Of a DNA stretch of 64,000 nt, positions 53,102-63,967 are shown in pieces (position 1 is the stretch's first letter; each line of letters opens with the position of its first letter). Both the position numbers and the translations under genes were made by a program. The notes beneath the pieces were generated by a model. The model was not told the DNA's origin. It did no database searches and worked only from the letters and a program-made list of their open reading frames with translations. This stretch comes from Streptomyces ficellus (GTDB taxonomy: Bacteria; Actinomycetota; Actinomycetes; Streptomycetales; Streptomycetaceae): assembly GCF_009739905.1 (NCBI RefSeq), contig NZ_CP034279.1:3348001-3412000 (forward strand), read 5' to 3'.

Positions 53102-54082
53102 ATGAGCGTAAATCCGGACAAGCCTGGCCACCCCCATTCCCACACAGAGTTGTGCGATGCGGGTTCCGAGCTCTACGCCAACGCCTTGCGCAGTGGACGA
53201 ATACCCCGGTCAGAGGCGGATGAGGTGCCGTGCCTGCTCGACCTGTCGCTCCTGCACCCCGACCCGGACGACGCCCAGTGGCTCCGTCCCGTGCCGCCCT
53301 CCTCCGCGCTGGCCCAACTGCTCCAGCCCATCGAGCGCGAGATCCTGGAGCGTAGACGTCTCACCGTCGAACTGTCCGACGCGTTCGAGCCATTCATGGC
53401 CATCAGCGCGCAGAACGCCCCCACCACGCACGCCATCACCGTGCTGGAGGGCCTGAGCCGCATCAACGCCACGCTGGACCGCGTCGTCGCCGGCTGCGAG
53501 AAGGAACTGCTCACCGTCCAGCCCGGCGGCGGACGCCCCGCCCACGGCCTGAGCGAGGCCCTGCGCCGCGTCCGGCCCCTGCTCGGCCGGGGCATCCGGA
53601 TGCGCACGCTCTACCAGCACACCGCCCGGCACACCGAACTGACGCTGACGTACCTGGAACACGTGGGCCCCGAGGTGCAGGTGCGCACCCTGGAGCAGAT
53701 CATCGACCGGCTGATCATCGTCGACCGCGAAGTCGCCTTCGTCCCCGCCCGCAGCGACCGCCAGGTCGCCCTGGAGCTGCGCCACCCCGGCCTGGTCGCC
53801 TACCTCGCCGGGGTCTTCGACCAGTTCTGGCAGCTCGCCGTGCCCATCAACGAGGAGATCCCCTACGACCTGAAGTCCGACGGCATCAGCGGCGTCCAGC
53901 GCTCCATCGCCAAACTCCTCGTGGAGGGCCACGTCGACGAGGCCATCGCCCGCCGCCTCGGCATGAACGTCCGCACCTGCCGCGCCCACATCGCCAAGCT
54001 CGCCGCCGTCCTCGGCAGCGGGAGCCGCGCACAACTGGGCTACCTCATAGCCCAGTCCGGCATCCTGGAGCAGGACCACTGA
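53102..54082 (+). CDS. LuxR-type HTH regulator with PLDc/TrmB-like sensor part
   Basis: A 326-residue regulator. A helical N-terminal region (E-L-Y-A-N-A-L-R-S-G) leads to a middle domain with G-I-R-M-R-T-L-Y-Q-H, G-P-E-V-Q-V-R-T-L and I-I-V-D-R-E-V-A-F-V-P, the pattern of the phospholipase-D-like C-terminal domain found in TrmB and related Streptomyces regulators. The C-terminal LuxR HTH has L-L-V-E-G-H-V-D-E-A-I-A-R-R-L-G-M-N-V-R-T-C-R-A-H-I. ATG 53102 has GGGG 7 nt upstream. It is divergent from the D-P-G-W-T genes and followed 2 bp later by an unknown gene. Confidence 0.85.
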   Translation: MSVNPDKPGHPHSHTELCDAGSELYANALRSGRIPRSEADEVPCLLDLSLLHPDPDDAQWLRPVPPSSALAQLLQPIEREILERRRLTVELSDAFEPFMAISAQNAPTTHAITVLEGLSRINATLDRVVAGCEKELLTVQPGGGRPAHGLSEALRRVRPLLGRGIRMRTLYQHTARHTELTLTYLEHVGPEVQVRTLEQIIDRLIIVDREVAFVPARSDRQVALELRHPGLVAYLAGVFDQFWQLAVPINEEIPYDLKSDGISGVQRSIAKLLVEGHVDEAIARRLGMNVRTCRAHIAKLAAVLGSGSRAQLGYLIAQSGILEQDH

Positions 54083-54084
54083 CC

Positions 54085-54573
54085 ATGCACGACACCTTCC
54101 CCGCCGCCCCCGCCGTGGACCTGCGGTCCGCCACCGGCACCCTCGACGTCACGGGCCCCGGCCTCCCGCACGTCCGGCTCGTCCGCGCCGCCGGCACCGA
54201 GGCCGACCCGCACATCCCGATCGGCACCCGCGACCCCGCCCTGCTGACGCTCACCGTCGACGGCCGCCCGGTCCCCCTCCGGCCCGCCAAGGGACGGCTC
54301 TCACGCCGCTCGTACCGCGTCGACGTCCGGCTCGACGGCACCCGCTACCGGCTCGTGCCCTGTTCGTACGGCGACAGCCGGCTGCTGCGCGACGGCCGCC
54401 GGATCGGCGAGCTGGAGTCGTCCGGCGACGGCCGCGTGAGCGCCGACTGGCACGACGACACCGAGCCGCGCCCCCTGGACGTCGCCATCGGCACCGCCCT
54501 CGCCGCCGCCTTCGGCACGGGCGCCCAGCCGCTGTGGGAGGCGACGCTGGACATGGTGACGGAGTTCTTCTAG
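54085..54573 (+). CDS. unknown protein co-transcribed with the LuxR regulator
   Basis: A 162-residue strand-rich protein (T-L-T-V-D-G-R-P-V-P-L, Y-R-V-D-V-R-L-D-G-T-R-Y-R-L-V-P, G-R-R-I-G-E-L-E-S-S) ending in a helix with A-L-A-A-A-F-G-T-G. A tubby/LURP-like beta barrel is conceivable, but I do not recognise the family. It starts 2 bp after the regulator. Its TAG stop (54571-54573) lies inside the CTAG at the left end of the MITE. Confidence 0.75.
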   Translation: MHDTFPAAPAVDLRSATGTLDVTGPGLPHVRLVRAAGTEADPHIPIGTRDPALLTLTVDGRPVPLRPAKGRLSRRSYRVDVRLDGTRYRLVPCSYGDSRLLRDGRRIGELESSGDGRVSADWHDDTEPRPLDVAIGTALAAAFGTGAQPLWEATLDMVTEFF

Positions 54574-54747
54574 GGCGTGTTTCGAAAGTAGCGTCGTCCG
54601 CCCGGAGGGCGGGGCCGGGGGCGTCTGGGGCGTGCGATCGCAAGGCGGAGGTCGGAGAGCGCAGCGGGCTGCGCCGACGGCCGACAACGCCGCGAGGGTG
54701 CGTGCCAGGCGTTCCCGGCCAGACGGGACTTTCGAAACACGCCCTAG
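54570..54747. mobile_element. 178-bp MITE with perfect terminal inverted repeats
   Basis: CTAGGGCGTGTTTCGAAAGT (54570-54589) is repeated inverted at 54728-54747. The outer CTAG is probably the target-site duplication, leaving a 16-bp terminal repeat. The interior has no transposase frame, only GC-rich hairpins. IS5-type transposases of Streptomyces with CTAG targets are the likely mobilisers (family knowledge). The flanking CTAG copies supply the stop codons of both convergent neighbours. Confidence 0.9.
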
Positions 54748-55355
54748 CGGTCCTGAGCAGGGCGCCAGGGGGTGACCTCGACGCGGCCGGTGTTTCCGAG
54801 GTCCAGCGGGCCGCCGTCCTGCGGGGCGGCCGTCTGGGCGGCCGCGCCGGGCGCGGGGGTGACCCTGACGTAGGCGCCGTTCGTCGCCACCACGTCGGTG
54901 CGGGTCACCGTGTTGCGCCAGACCACCGAGGCGGTCGCCCGGGCGCCGGGTGCGAGGACGAACACCGAGGGCTTGGTGGTGGTGTCCACGTCCGAACCGC
55001 GCACGACGGTGACGTCCAGCTTCTCCCGCTCCTCGCCGAGCACGTCGAGCGCGGGGTACCCACTCACCTCGAACGGCCTCGTTCCGCAGTTGTGCAGGGT
55101 CAGGCCCATCGCCCGCAGCCCCATGGCGGCCTCGGTCATCCCCGTCCCGACGCGCACCCCGGAGACGGGGCAGTCCGCCTCCTCCGCCGCCCGGGACCCC
55201 GGGCTCGCGGGACCCGGGCTCGCGGTGATCCGCTCCGGCAGCGGCGCGTCACCCGTCTCGTCGTCGCAGCCGCCCACCGCGAGCACGGCCACGGCCGCCA
55301 TGAGCACCGCCCCGGCGCGCAGCCGGCCGTGCGAGGCCCCCCATGTCATACGCAT
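54744..55355 (-). CDS. lipoprotein with DUF4232-like domain
   Basis: A 203-residue exported lipoprotein. The hydrophobic signal (A-G-A-V-L-M-A-A-V-A-V-L-A) ends in V-G-G-C, a lipobox whose Cys would be acylated. The outer domain resembles DUF4232: C-P-V-S-G-V-R-V near its start, L-T-L-H-N-C-G-T-R-P-F-E-V-S-G-Y-P and a terminal W-R-N-T-V strand. ATG 55355 or 55349. Its TAG stop (54746-54744) is formed by the right-end CTAG of the MITE. Function unknown. Confidence 0.82.
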   Translation of the reverse strand: MRMTWGASHGRLRAGAVLMAAVAVLAVGGCDDETGDAPLPERITASPGPASPGSRAAEEADCPVSGVRVGTGMTEAAMGLRAMGLTLHNCGTRPFEVSGYPALDVLGEEREKLDVTVVRGSDVDTTTKPSVFVLAPGARATASVVWRNTVTRTDVVATNGAYVRVTPAPGAAAQTAAPQDGGPLDLGNTGRVEVTPWRPAQDR

Positions 55356-55389
55356 CCCGGGATCATCGCACGCCCGTACGACGACGAAA

Positions 55390-55418
55390 GGCCCCCTCCG
55401 CCGCGAACGGAAGGGGCC
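55390..55418 (-). terminator. terminator of the dnaK operon
   Basis: GGCCCCCTCCG (55390-55400) pairs with CGGAAGGGGCC (55408-55418) with one mismatch and a 7-nt loop, 12 bp beyond the leftward hspR stop. Confidence 0.85.
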
Positions 55419-55429
55419 CCTCCAGGGTG

Positions 55430-55885
55430 TCAGGTGTGCTCGCCGCGCTTCTTCGGCGGGCGCCACACCACCAGCGCGCTCGCCTGCTGGACCTCCTGGT
55501 ACGGCACCAGGTCCCGCCGGTACGAGGCGTGCACCTGCGCCTCCCGCTGCCGCATCGCCGCCGCCGCGCCGTCGACCGCCGCCGACAGCTCCGCGATCCG
55601 CGACTGGAGGGCGGCGACCTGGTTCTCCAGCTCGATGATCCGCTTGATGCCCGCCAGGTTGATGCCCTCGTCCTGCGACAACTGCTGCACCTGCCGCAGC
55701 AGTTCGATGTCACGGGCCGAGTAACGCCTGCCCCGCCCCGCCGTACGGTCCGGCGACACCAGGCCCAGCCGGTCGTACTGACGCAGCGTCTGCGGATGCA
55801 GGCCGCTCAGCTGGGCCGCCACCGAGATGACGTACACCGGTGTCTCTTCGGTCAGCTCGTACGGATTGCGACGGCGTCCGTCCAT
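55430..55885 (-). CDS. hspR: MerR-type heat-shock repressor HspR
   Basis: A 151-residue HspR. The MerR HTH has Y-V-I-S-V-A-A-Q-L-S-G-L-H-P-Q-T-L-R-Q-Y-D-R-L-G-L-V, then G-R-G-R-R-Y-S-x-R-D-I-E. A coiled-coil (E-L-E-N-Q-V-A-A-L-Q-S-R-I-A-E-L) and a basic tail follow. HspR represses dnaK and clpB at HAIR sites, with DnaK as co-repressor in Streptomyces. ATG 55885 is 1 nt after the dnaJ stop, so it is the fourth gene of the operon and autoregulated. Confidence 0.97.
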   Translation of the reverse strand: MDGRRRNPYELTEETPVYVISVAAQLSGLHPQTLRQYDRLGLVSPDRTAGRGRRYSARDIELLRQVQQLSQDEGINLAGIKRIIELENQVAALQSRIAELSAAVDGAAAAMRQREAQVHASYRRDLVPYQEVQQASALVVWRPPKKRGEHT

Positions 55886-55886
55886 C

Positions 55887-57077
55887 TCAAGCCCCCTTCG
55901 CGGCCTGGAACAGCTCGGCCCGCGGGTCCTCACCCGCCGTGGCCTCCCGGTACGTTTCGAGCGCCTCGCGCGCCTTGTCGCCCAGGTCCACGGGCACGGC
56001 CACCTCGACGGTGACCAGCAGGTCCCCGCGCGTGCCGTCCTTGCGGACCGCCCCCTTGCCGCGGGCGCGCATCGTCCGGCCGTTGGGCGTGCCGGCCGGG
56101 ATCTTCAGCGTGACCGGGGGCCCGCCGAGGGTCGGCACCCTGATCTCGCCGCCGAGCGCCGCCTCGTCGAACGTGACGGGCACCGTGACGGTCAGGTTGT
56201 CGCCCTTACGGCCGAAGACCGGGTGGGAGTCGACGTGCACCACCACGTACAGGTCACCGGCGGGGCCGCCCCGCTCGCCGGGCGCGCCCTTGCCGCGCAG
56301 CCGGATGCGCTGCCCGTCGGAGACGCCCGCGGGGATGCGGACCTGCATGGTGCGGGACGACTTGGCGCGGCCGCTGCCGTGGCAGACCTCGCACGGGTCC
56401 TGGGCGATGAGCCCGCGTCCCCGGCAGTCCACGCACGGGTCGGTCAGCGAGAAGGAGCCGCTGCCGCCGCGCGAGACCTGGCCGGTGCCGACGCAGGTGG
56501 GGCACACGCGCGGTGTGCCGTTCTTGTCGCCGGTGCCCGAACAGGCCTTGCAGGGCTGCTGGCTGGACATCCGCAGCGGGACCGTGGCCCCGTCCACCGC
56601 CTCGGTGAAGCTGAGCGTCACCTCGGACTCGACGTCCTGGCCGCGGCGCGGCTGCGTGCGGCTGCCCGTGGTGCCGCCCCGGTTGAACAGGCCGCCGAAG
56701 ACGTCCCCGAGGCCGCCGCCGAAGCCACCGGCGCCGCCCGCCGTGCCGGCCCCGCCCTGGGCGCCCCCGAAGAGGTCGCCCAGGTCGAAGTTGAACGTTC
56801 CGCCGGCTCCGCCACCGGGACCGGCGCGGAAGCCGCCGTTGCCGAACAGGGCACGGGCGTCGTCGTACTCCTTGCGCTTCTTGGCGTCGCCGAGGACGTC
56901 GTTCGCCTCGGAGATCTCCTTGAAGCGCGCCTCGGCGCCCGCGTCACCCTTGTTGGCGTCCGGGTGGAACTCGCGGGCGAGCTTCCGGTACGCCTTCTTG
57001 ATCTCGGCCTCGGTGGCGTCCTTGGGGACGCCGAGAACCTTGTAGTAGTCCTTCTCCACGAAGTCCTTCGTGCTCAT
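55887..57077 (-). CDS. dnaJ: co-chaperone DnaJ
   Basis: A 396-residue type I DnaJ. The J-domain (H-P-D at residues 38-40) is followed by a G/F region (about 78-135) and the four zinc repeats C-K-A-C-S-G-T-G, C-P-T-C-V-G-T-G, C-V-D-C-R-G-R-G and C-E-V-C-H-G-S-G. The substrate-binding C-domains follow. It stimulates DnaK ATPase. It lies 39 bp after grpE and directly before hspR. Confidence 0.98.
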   Translation of the reverse strand: MSTKDFVEKDYYKVLGVPKDATEAEIKKAYRKLAREFHPDANKGDAGAEARFKEISEANDVLGDAKKRKEYDDARALFGNGGFRAGPGGGAGGTFNFDLGDLFGGAQGGAGTAGGAGGFGGGLGDVFGGLFNRGGTTGSRTQPRRGQDVESEVTLSFTEAVDGATVPLRMSSQQPCKACSGTGDKNGTPRVCPTCVGTGQVSRGGSGSFSLTDPCVDCRGRGLIAQDPCEVCHGSGRAKSSRTMQVRIPAGVSDGQRIRLRGKGAPGERGGPAGDLYVVVHVDSHPVFGRKGDNLTVTVPVTFDEAALGGEIRVPTLGGPPVTLKIPAGTPNGRTMRARGKGAVRKDGTRGDLLVTVEVAVPVDLGDKAREALETYREATAGEDPRAELFQAAKGA

Positions 57078-57116
57078 CGACGTCCCTCCTTCCGGTCACC
57101 GGTCATGGTCCGTGCG

Positions 57117-59719
<2,603 letters not shown>

Positions 59720-59727
59720 TCAACAGG

Positions 59728-59748
59728 CTTGAGTCGTGGTCGCTCAAC
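59728..59748. promoter_or_regulatory. HAIR operator 2 of dnaK
   Basis: CTTGAGT-N7-GCTCAAC, a second HspR-type repeat with centre 52 bp from the first, that is about five helical turns, so both can be occupied on the same face. Confidence 0.85.
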
Positions 59749-59941
59749 TTCACTGCCTGGGGCCGTGGCAGCATCCCGGCGCACGGCGCCCGCGCGGCGC
59801 GGCACGACCCGCCGCGTACCCGCGAACCACTACCACCTCACACACAACCGTGCGATCGTTCAAACAACGAAGCAAAAGCCGCATGAGTTGCCAAGAGCGG
59901 CAAAATCGCCATCCTTCGCAAAGTCGTCAGGTGTGTGTCCC

Positions 59942-60490
59942 ATGCGCCCCTCCCCACTCCCCCGCTCCCCACACCCCAAGCGCATCCTCGATCTGACCCT
60001 CGGCACGGCCCTGCTCGCCCTGGTGGCCCCGCTGCTCCTCGCGGGCGCCCTGGTGACGGCCCTGAGACGGCCCCCCGGCGGGGTCTTCGTACGCGAGACG
60101 AGAACCGGCCTCGACGGCCACCCCTTCACCCTGCGCCACCTGCCCGTCCGCCGATTCCGGCTGGACGTGCTCTCGTGCCTGCCGCATGTCGTGCGCGGCG
60201 AGATGTCGCTGGTCGGCCCGGCCCCGCTGCCGCCGGGCGCCCCCGGCGCCGACAGCCCCTGGCGCCGGAGCGTGAGACCGGGGCTGACCGGCCCGGCGCA
60301 GCTCCGCCGCGCCTCCGCGCTGCCGTGGGACGAGCCGCTGCTGCTGGACCAGCACTACGTGGAGCACCAGTGGATCGGCCTGGATCTCGCCCTGCTGCTG
60401 GGGACTGCGCGGGCGCTGCGGGCCGTGCCCGGTCAGGCTCACCTGAGCGACGCAGATCACCGCCTGCGCGGCTACAGTGCGGCGGGATAA
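59942..60490 (+). CDS. short bacterial sugar transferase-like protein
   Basis: A 182-residue protein with the core of the polyprenyl-phosphate sugar transferase (WcaJ/PglC) family. It has one membrane segment (R-I-L-D-L-T-L-G-T-A-L-L-A-L-V-A-P), G-V-F-V-R-E-T-R-T-G-L-D-G, G-E-M-S-L-V-G-P-A-P-L-P and R-P-G-L-T-G-P-A-Q-L. The family's D-E pair is not clear: the place of K-F-R-T-M reads R-H-L-P-V. It may be a reduced or inactive phosphoglycosyltransferase. ATG 59942; AGGTG upstream. No polysaccharide genes are near. Confidence 0.75.
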   Translation: MRPSPLPRSPHPKRILDLTLGTALLALVAPLLLAGALVTALRRPPGGVFVRETRTGLDGHPFTLRHLPVRRFRLDVLSCLPHVVRGEMSLVGPAPLPPGAPGADSPWRRSVRPGLTGPAQLRRASALPWDEPLLLDQHYVEHQWIGLDLALLLGTARALRAVPGQAHLSDADHRLRGYSAAG

Positions 60491-60574
60491 CTGGGTACGC
60501 TCAGCACGGACTGAATAAGTTACCGCTTAGTAGTGCCCCAAGCTCTCCCACCCTCGCAGGCCCGAGGAGCCTCC

Positions 60575-62836
60575 ATGCAACTCGCCGCGATCATTGTGTC
60601 GCTGACCCTGACCGTGGTCGGCGTTGCGCTGCTCGCCCGCGCCATCGGCCAGTTCGTCCGGTACTTCAAGCTGGGCCAGCCCGTCCCCGCCGGCACCCGG
60701 ACCGACAACCCCTACCAGCGCAGCGTCACCCTGGTCAGGGAGTTCCTCGGTCACACGCGGATGAACCGCTGGGGCATCGTGGGCATCGCCCACTGGTTCG
60801 TGGCCGTCGGCTTCCTGACGCTGCCGCCGACGATCGTCACCGCCTACGGCCAGCTGTTCCAGGCCGACTGGACGCTGCCGGTCCTCGGCGGTTTCCTGCC
60901 GTACGAGCTCTACATCGAGTTCATCGGCGCGATGACCACCCTCGGCATCGGCGTGCTGATCGTCATCCGCCTGCTGAACCTCCCCTCGCGCCCCGGCCGC
61001 AAGTCGCGGTTCGCCGGCTCCAAGATGGGCCAGGCGTACTTCGTCGAGTACGTCATCCTCACCATCGGCCTGGCCATCTACGTGCTGCGCGGCCTGGAGG
61101 GCGCCCTGCATCACGTCGACCACTACGAGCCGGCGTACTTCGCCTCGTACCCGCTGGTCCTGGCGTTCAAGGGCCTCAGCGTCGGCGCGCTGCAGAACCT
61201 GGTCTACCTCTTCGCGATGATCAAGCTGAGCACGACCATGATCTGGATGATCACGGTCTCGCTCAACACCAACATGGGTGTGGCCTGGCACCGCTTCCTC
61301 GGCTTCCCGAACATCTGGTTCAAGCGCAACGCCGACGGCTCCACCGCCCTCGGCGCGCTCCAGCCGATGACCACCGCCGGCAAGGAGATCGACTGGGAGG
61401 ACCCGGCGGAGGACGCCGTCTTCGGCGTCTCCCAGGTCGAGCAGTTCTCCTGGAAGGGCATCCTCGACTTCTCCACCTGCACCGAGTGCGGCCGCTGCCA
61501 GTCGCAGTGCCCCGCCTGGAACACCGGCAAGCCGCTCTCCCCCAAGCTGCTGATCATGTCGCTGCGCGACCACGCGCACGCCAAGGCCCCGTACCTGCTG
61601 GCCGGTGGCGGCAAGACCATGGAGGGCGACGAGAAGGCCTCCGAGGAGCAGCTGAAGGACGTCCCGGCCGCCGCCCTCGCCGAGGCCGAGCGCCCGCTGA
61701 TCGGCACGCTGGAGGAGAACGGCGTCATCGACCCGGACGTGCTGTGGTCCTGCACCACCTGCGGCGCGTGCGTGGAGCAGTGCCCGGTCGACATCGAGCA
61801 CGTCGACCACATCGTCGACATGCGCCGCTACCAGGTGATGATCGAGTCCGCGTTCCCGTCCGAGGCGGGCACGATGCTCAAGAACCTGGAGAAGAAGGGC
61901 AACCCCTGGGGGCTGGCCAAGAAGCAGCGCGTCGAGTGGACCAAGGAGGTCGACTTCGAGGTCCCGATCGTCGGCAAGGACGTCGAGGACCTCACCGAGG
62001 TCGACTACCTGTACTGGGTCGGCTGCGCCGGCGCCCTGGAGGACCGGGCCAAGAAGACCACCAAGGCCTTCGCGGAACTGCTGCACATGGCGGGCGTCAA
62101 GTTCGCGATCATGGGCGGCGAGGAGAAGTGCACCGGTGACTCGCCGCGCCGCCTGGGCAACGAGCCGCTGTTCCAGCAGCTCGGCCAGGAGAACGTGGCG
62201 ATGCTGAACATGGCGTTCGGCGAGGATGACGAGGACGAGTCGACGAAGAAGCCGAAGTCGGCCAAGAAGATCGTCGCGACCTGCCCGCACTGCTTCAACA
62301 CGATCGCGAACGAGTACCCGCAGCTCGGCGGCGAGTTCGAGGTCATCCACCACACCCAGCTGCTCCAGCACCTCATCGACGAGGGCAAGCTGGTTCCGGT
62401 GACGCCGGTCGACGGCCTGATCACGTACCACGACCCGTGCTACCTGGGCCGCCACAACAAGGTCTACACGCCGCCGCGCGAGATCATGTCGGCCGTCCCG
62501 GGCCTGCGCCAGCAGGAGATGCACCGCCACAAGGAGCGGGGCTTCTGCTGCGGCGCCGGTGGCGCGCGGATGTGGATGGAGGAGCGGATCGGCAAGCGCA
62601 TCAACACCGAGCGCGTCGACGAGGCCCTGTCCCTCAACCCGGACATCGTCTCCACCGCCTGCCCCTTCTGCCTCGTGATGCTCACGGACTCCGTGAACGG
62701 CAAGAAGAACGACGGCAAGGCGAAGGAGACCCTCCAGGTCGTGGACGTCGCCCAGCTCCTGCTGGACTCGGTCAAGACCCCGGTCGAGCCGACGCCGGCG
62801 GAGGACGCGGACGCGGAGCCCGAGCCGGTGAAGTAG
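60575..62836 (+). CDS. membrane Fe-S oxidoreductase (HdrD/GlcF-like)
   Basis: A 753-residue protein. Six or so transmembrane helices fill the first ~270 residues (nitrate-reductase gamma-like, with scattered His that could bind haem b). Two 4Fe-4S motifs follow, C-T-E-C-G-R-C-Q-S-Q-C-P and C-T-T-C-G-A-C-V-E-Q-C-P. Two CCG domains then carry T-C-P-H-C-F-N-T, Y-H-D-P-C-Y-L-G and F-C-C-G-A-G-G-A-R-M-W. The architecture matches heterodisulphide-reductase-like electron-transfer proteins that pass electrons to the quinone pool. ATG 60575 has GAGGAG. The substrate is not known. Confidence 0.93.
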   Translation: MQLAAIIVSLTLTVVGVALLARAIGQFVRYFKLGQPVPAGTRTDNPYQRSVTLVREFLGHTRMNRWGIVGIAHWFVAVGFLTLPPTIVTAYGQLFQADWTLPVLGGFLPYELYIEFIGAMTTLGIGVLIVIRLLNLPSRPGRKSRFAGSKMGQAYFVEYVILTIGLAIYVLRGLEGALHHVDHYEPAYFASYPLVLAFKGLSVGALQNLVYLFAMIKLSTTMIWMITVSLNTNMGVAWHRFLGFPNIWFKRNADGSTALGALQPMTTAGKEIDWEDPAEDAVFGVSQVEQFSWKGILDFSTCTECGRCQSQCPAWNTGKPLSPKLLIMSLRDHAHAKAPYLLAGGGKTMEGDEKASEEQLKDVPAAALAEAERPLIGTLEENGVIDPDVLWSCTTCGACVEQCPVDIEHVDHIVDMRRYQVMIESAFPSEAGTMLKNLEKKGNPWGLAKKQRVEWTKEVDFEVPIVGKDVEDLTEVDYLYWVGCAGALEDRAKKTTKAFAELLHMAGVKFAIMGGEEKCTGDSPRRLGNEPLFQQLGQENVAMLNMAFGEDDEDESTKKPKSAKKIVATCPHCFNTIANEYPQLGGEFEVIHHTQLLQHLIDEGKLVPVTPVDGLITYHDPCYLGRHNKVYTPPREIMSAVPGLRQQEMHRHKERGFCCGAGGARMWMEERIGKRINTERVDEALSLNPDIVSTACPFCLVMLTDSVNGKKNDGKAKETLQVVDVAQLLLDSVKTPVEPTPAEDADAEPEPVK

Positions 62837-62856
62837 TTCCGGAGGTACGTCACCGA

Positions 62857-62895
62857 AACGGCCGGACCTGCCCCGAGGGGGCGGGTCCGGCCGTT
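62857..62895. terminator. strong terminator after the Fe-S gene
   Basis: AACGGCCGGACC (62857-62868) pairs with GGTCCGGCCGTT (62884-62895). The inner bases extend the stem to about 18 pairs around a GAG loop. Confidence 0.9.
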
Positions 62896-63027
62896 CGCGT
62901 ACACCCTGCCGGGCCCGCAGGAAGCCTCCGGGGAGCCCCCTTAGGGGATGTCACAGCTCCGCAGCAAAGGCGCCCCGTCTCCGGGCCCCGTCCACGGGAG
63001 ACGCCGGGACCGGGTACGTTCGATGAC

Positions 63028-63924
63028 GTGGCTGGATTCAGGATCGGACGCGGCCGGAGCAACCGCACCCCGCAACAACAACCGCAGCAGGCGCCGTACG
63101 GCGGGCCCGCGGCGCCGCCCCCGTACGGGCAACCGCAGGCGCGGTGGCCCCAGGGGCAGCAGGCGTACCCGCAGGGGCAGCAGCAGCCGTACGGCGAGCC
63201 GGAGTACTTCGGCGACCCCTACGCGCAGGCGCACCCCGCTCCCCCGCACGACCCGTACGCCGCGAACAACCCGGGTCACACCCGGGCGTTCAGCATCCAC
63301 GACGAGGCGTACGCGGGCGACGGCGCCCCGTACGAGGGCGGCGGCACCACCTACCAGGCGGGCGCCACCCACGCCCCGGCGGGCCCGCGCCTGCACTGGA
63401 AGCAGCTGCTCAACGGCATCGTCATGCGCCCGGGCCCCACGTTCTTCCAGATGCGCGACCACGCCGTCTGGGGCCCCGCGCTGGTGATCACCTTCCTCTA
63501 CGGCCTGCTGGCCCTCTTCGGGTTCGACCAGGCCCGCGAGGACGCGATCAACGCCACGCTGTCGACGGCCGTCCCGTACGTCCTGGTGACCGGCGCCATG
63601 TTCGTCGTCGGTGGCCTCATCCTCGGCGCGGTCACCCACACGCTGGCCCGCCAGCTGGGCGGCGACGGCGCCTGGCAGCCGACGGTCGGCCTCTCGATGC
63701 TGATCATGTCGATGACGGACGCCCCGCGCCTGCTCTTCGCCCTGTTCCTCGGCGGCGAGAACACCTTCGTGCAGATCGTCGGCTGGTTGTCCTGGCTGGC
63801 GGCGGCGGCGCTGTTCACGTCGATGGTGAGCAAGTCGCACGACCTGCCGTGGCCGAAGGCCCTGGGCGCGTCGGCGATCCAGCTGGTGGCGCTGCTGTCG
63901 CTGCTGAAGCTGGGCACGATCTGA
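63028..63924 (+). CDS. YIP1 family membrane protein with Gln/Pro-rich N-terminus
   Basis: A 298-residue protein. The first ~120 residues are Pro/Gln/Tyr/Gly-rich with P-Q-G-Q-Q-x-Y-P repeats and no fixed structure. A YIP1 domain with five helices follows: W-K-Q-L-L-N-G-I-V-M-R-P-G-P-T-F-F-Q-M-R-D, then hydrophobic spans to the end. GTG 63028 has no ribosome site, but a TACGTT hexamer lies 7 nt before it, so the message may be leaderless. Role unknown. Confidence 0.85.
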   Translation: MAGFRIGRGRSNRTPQQQPQQAPYGGPAAPPPYGQPQARWPQGQQAYPQGQQQPYGEPEYFGDPYAQAHPAPPHDPYAANNPGHTRAFSIHDEAYAGDGAPYEGGGTTYQAGATHAPAGPRLHWKQLLNGIVMRPGPTFFQMRDHAVWGPALVITFLYGLLALFGFDQAREDAINATLSTAVPYVLVTGAMFVVGGLILGAVTHTLARQLGGDGAWQPTVGLSMLIMSMTDAPRLLFALFLGGENTFVQIVGWLSWLAAAALFTSMVSKSHDLPWPKALGASAIQLVALLSLLKLGTI

Positions 63925-63940
63925 CGCCCGACGCACGAGG

Positions 63941-63967
63941 AAGGCCCCCGCACCAGGCGGGGGCCTT
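63941..63967. terminator. terminator after the YIP1 gene
   Basis: AAGGCCCCCGC (63941-63951) pairs with GCGGGGGCCTT (63957-63967) around ACCAG, followed by TTC. A classical intrinsic terminator. Confidence 0.92.
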
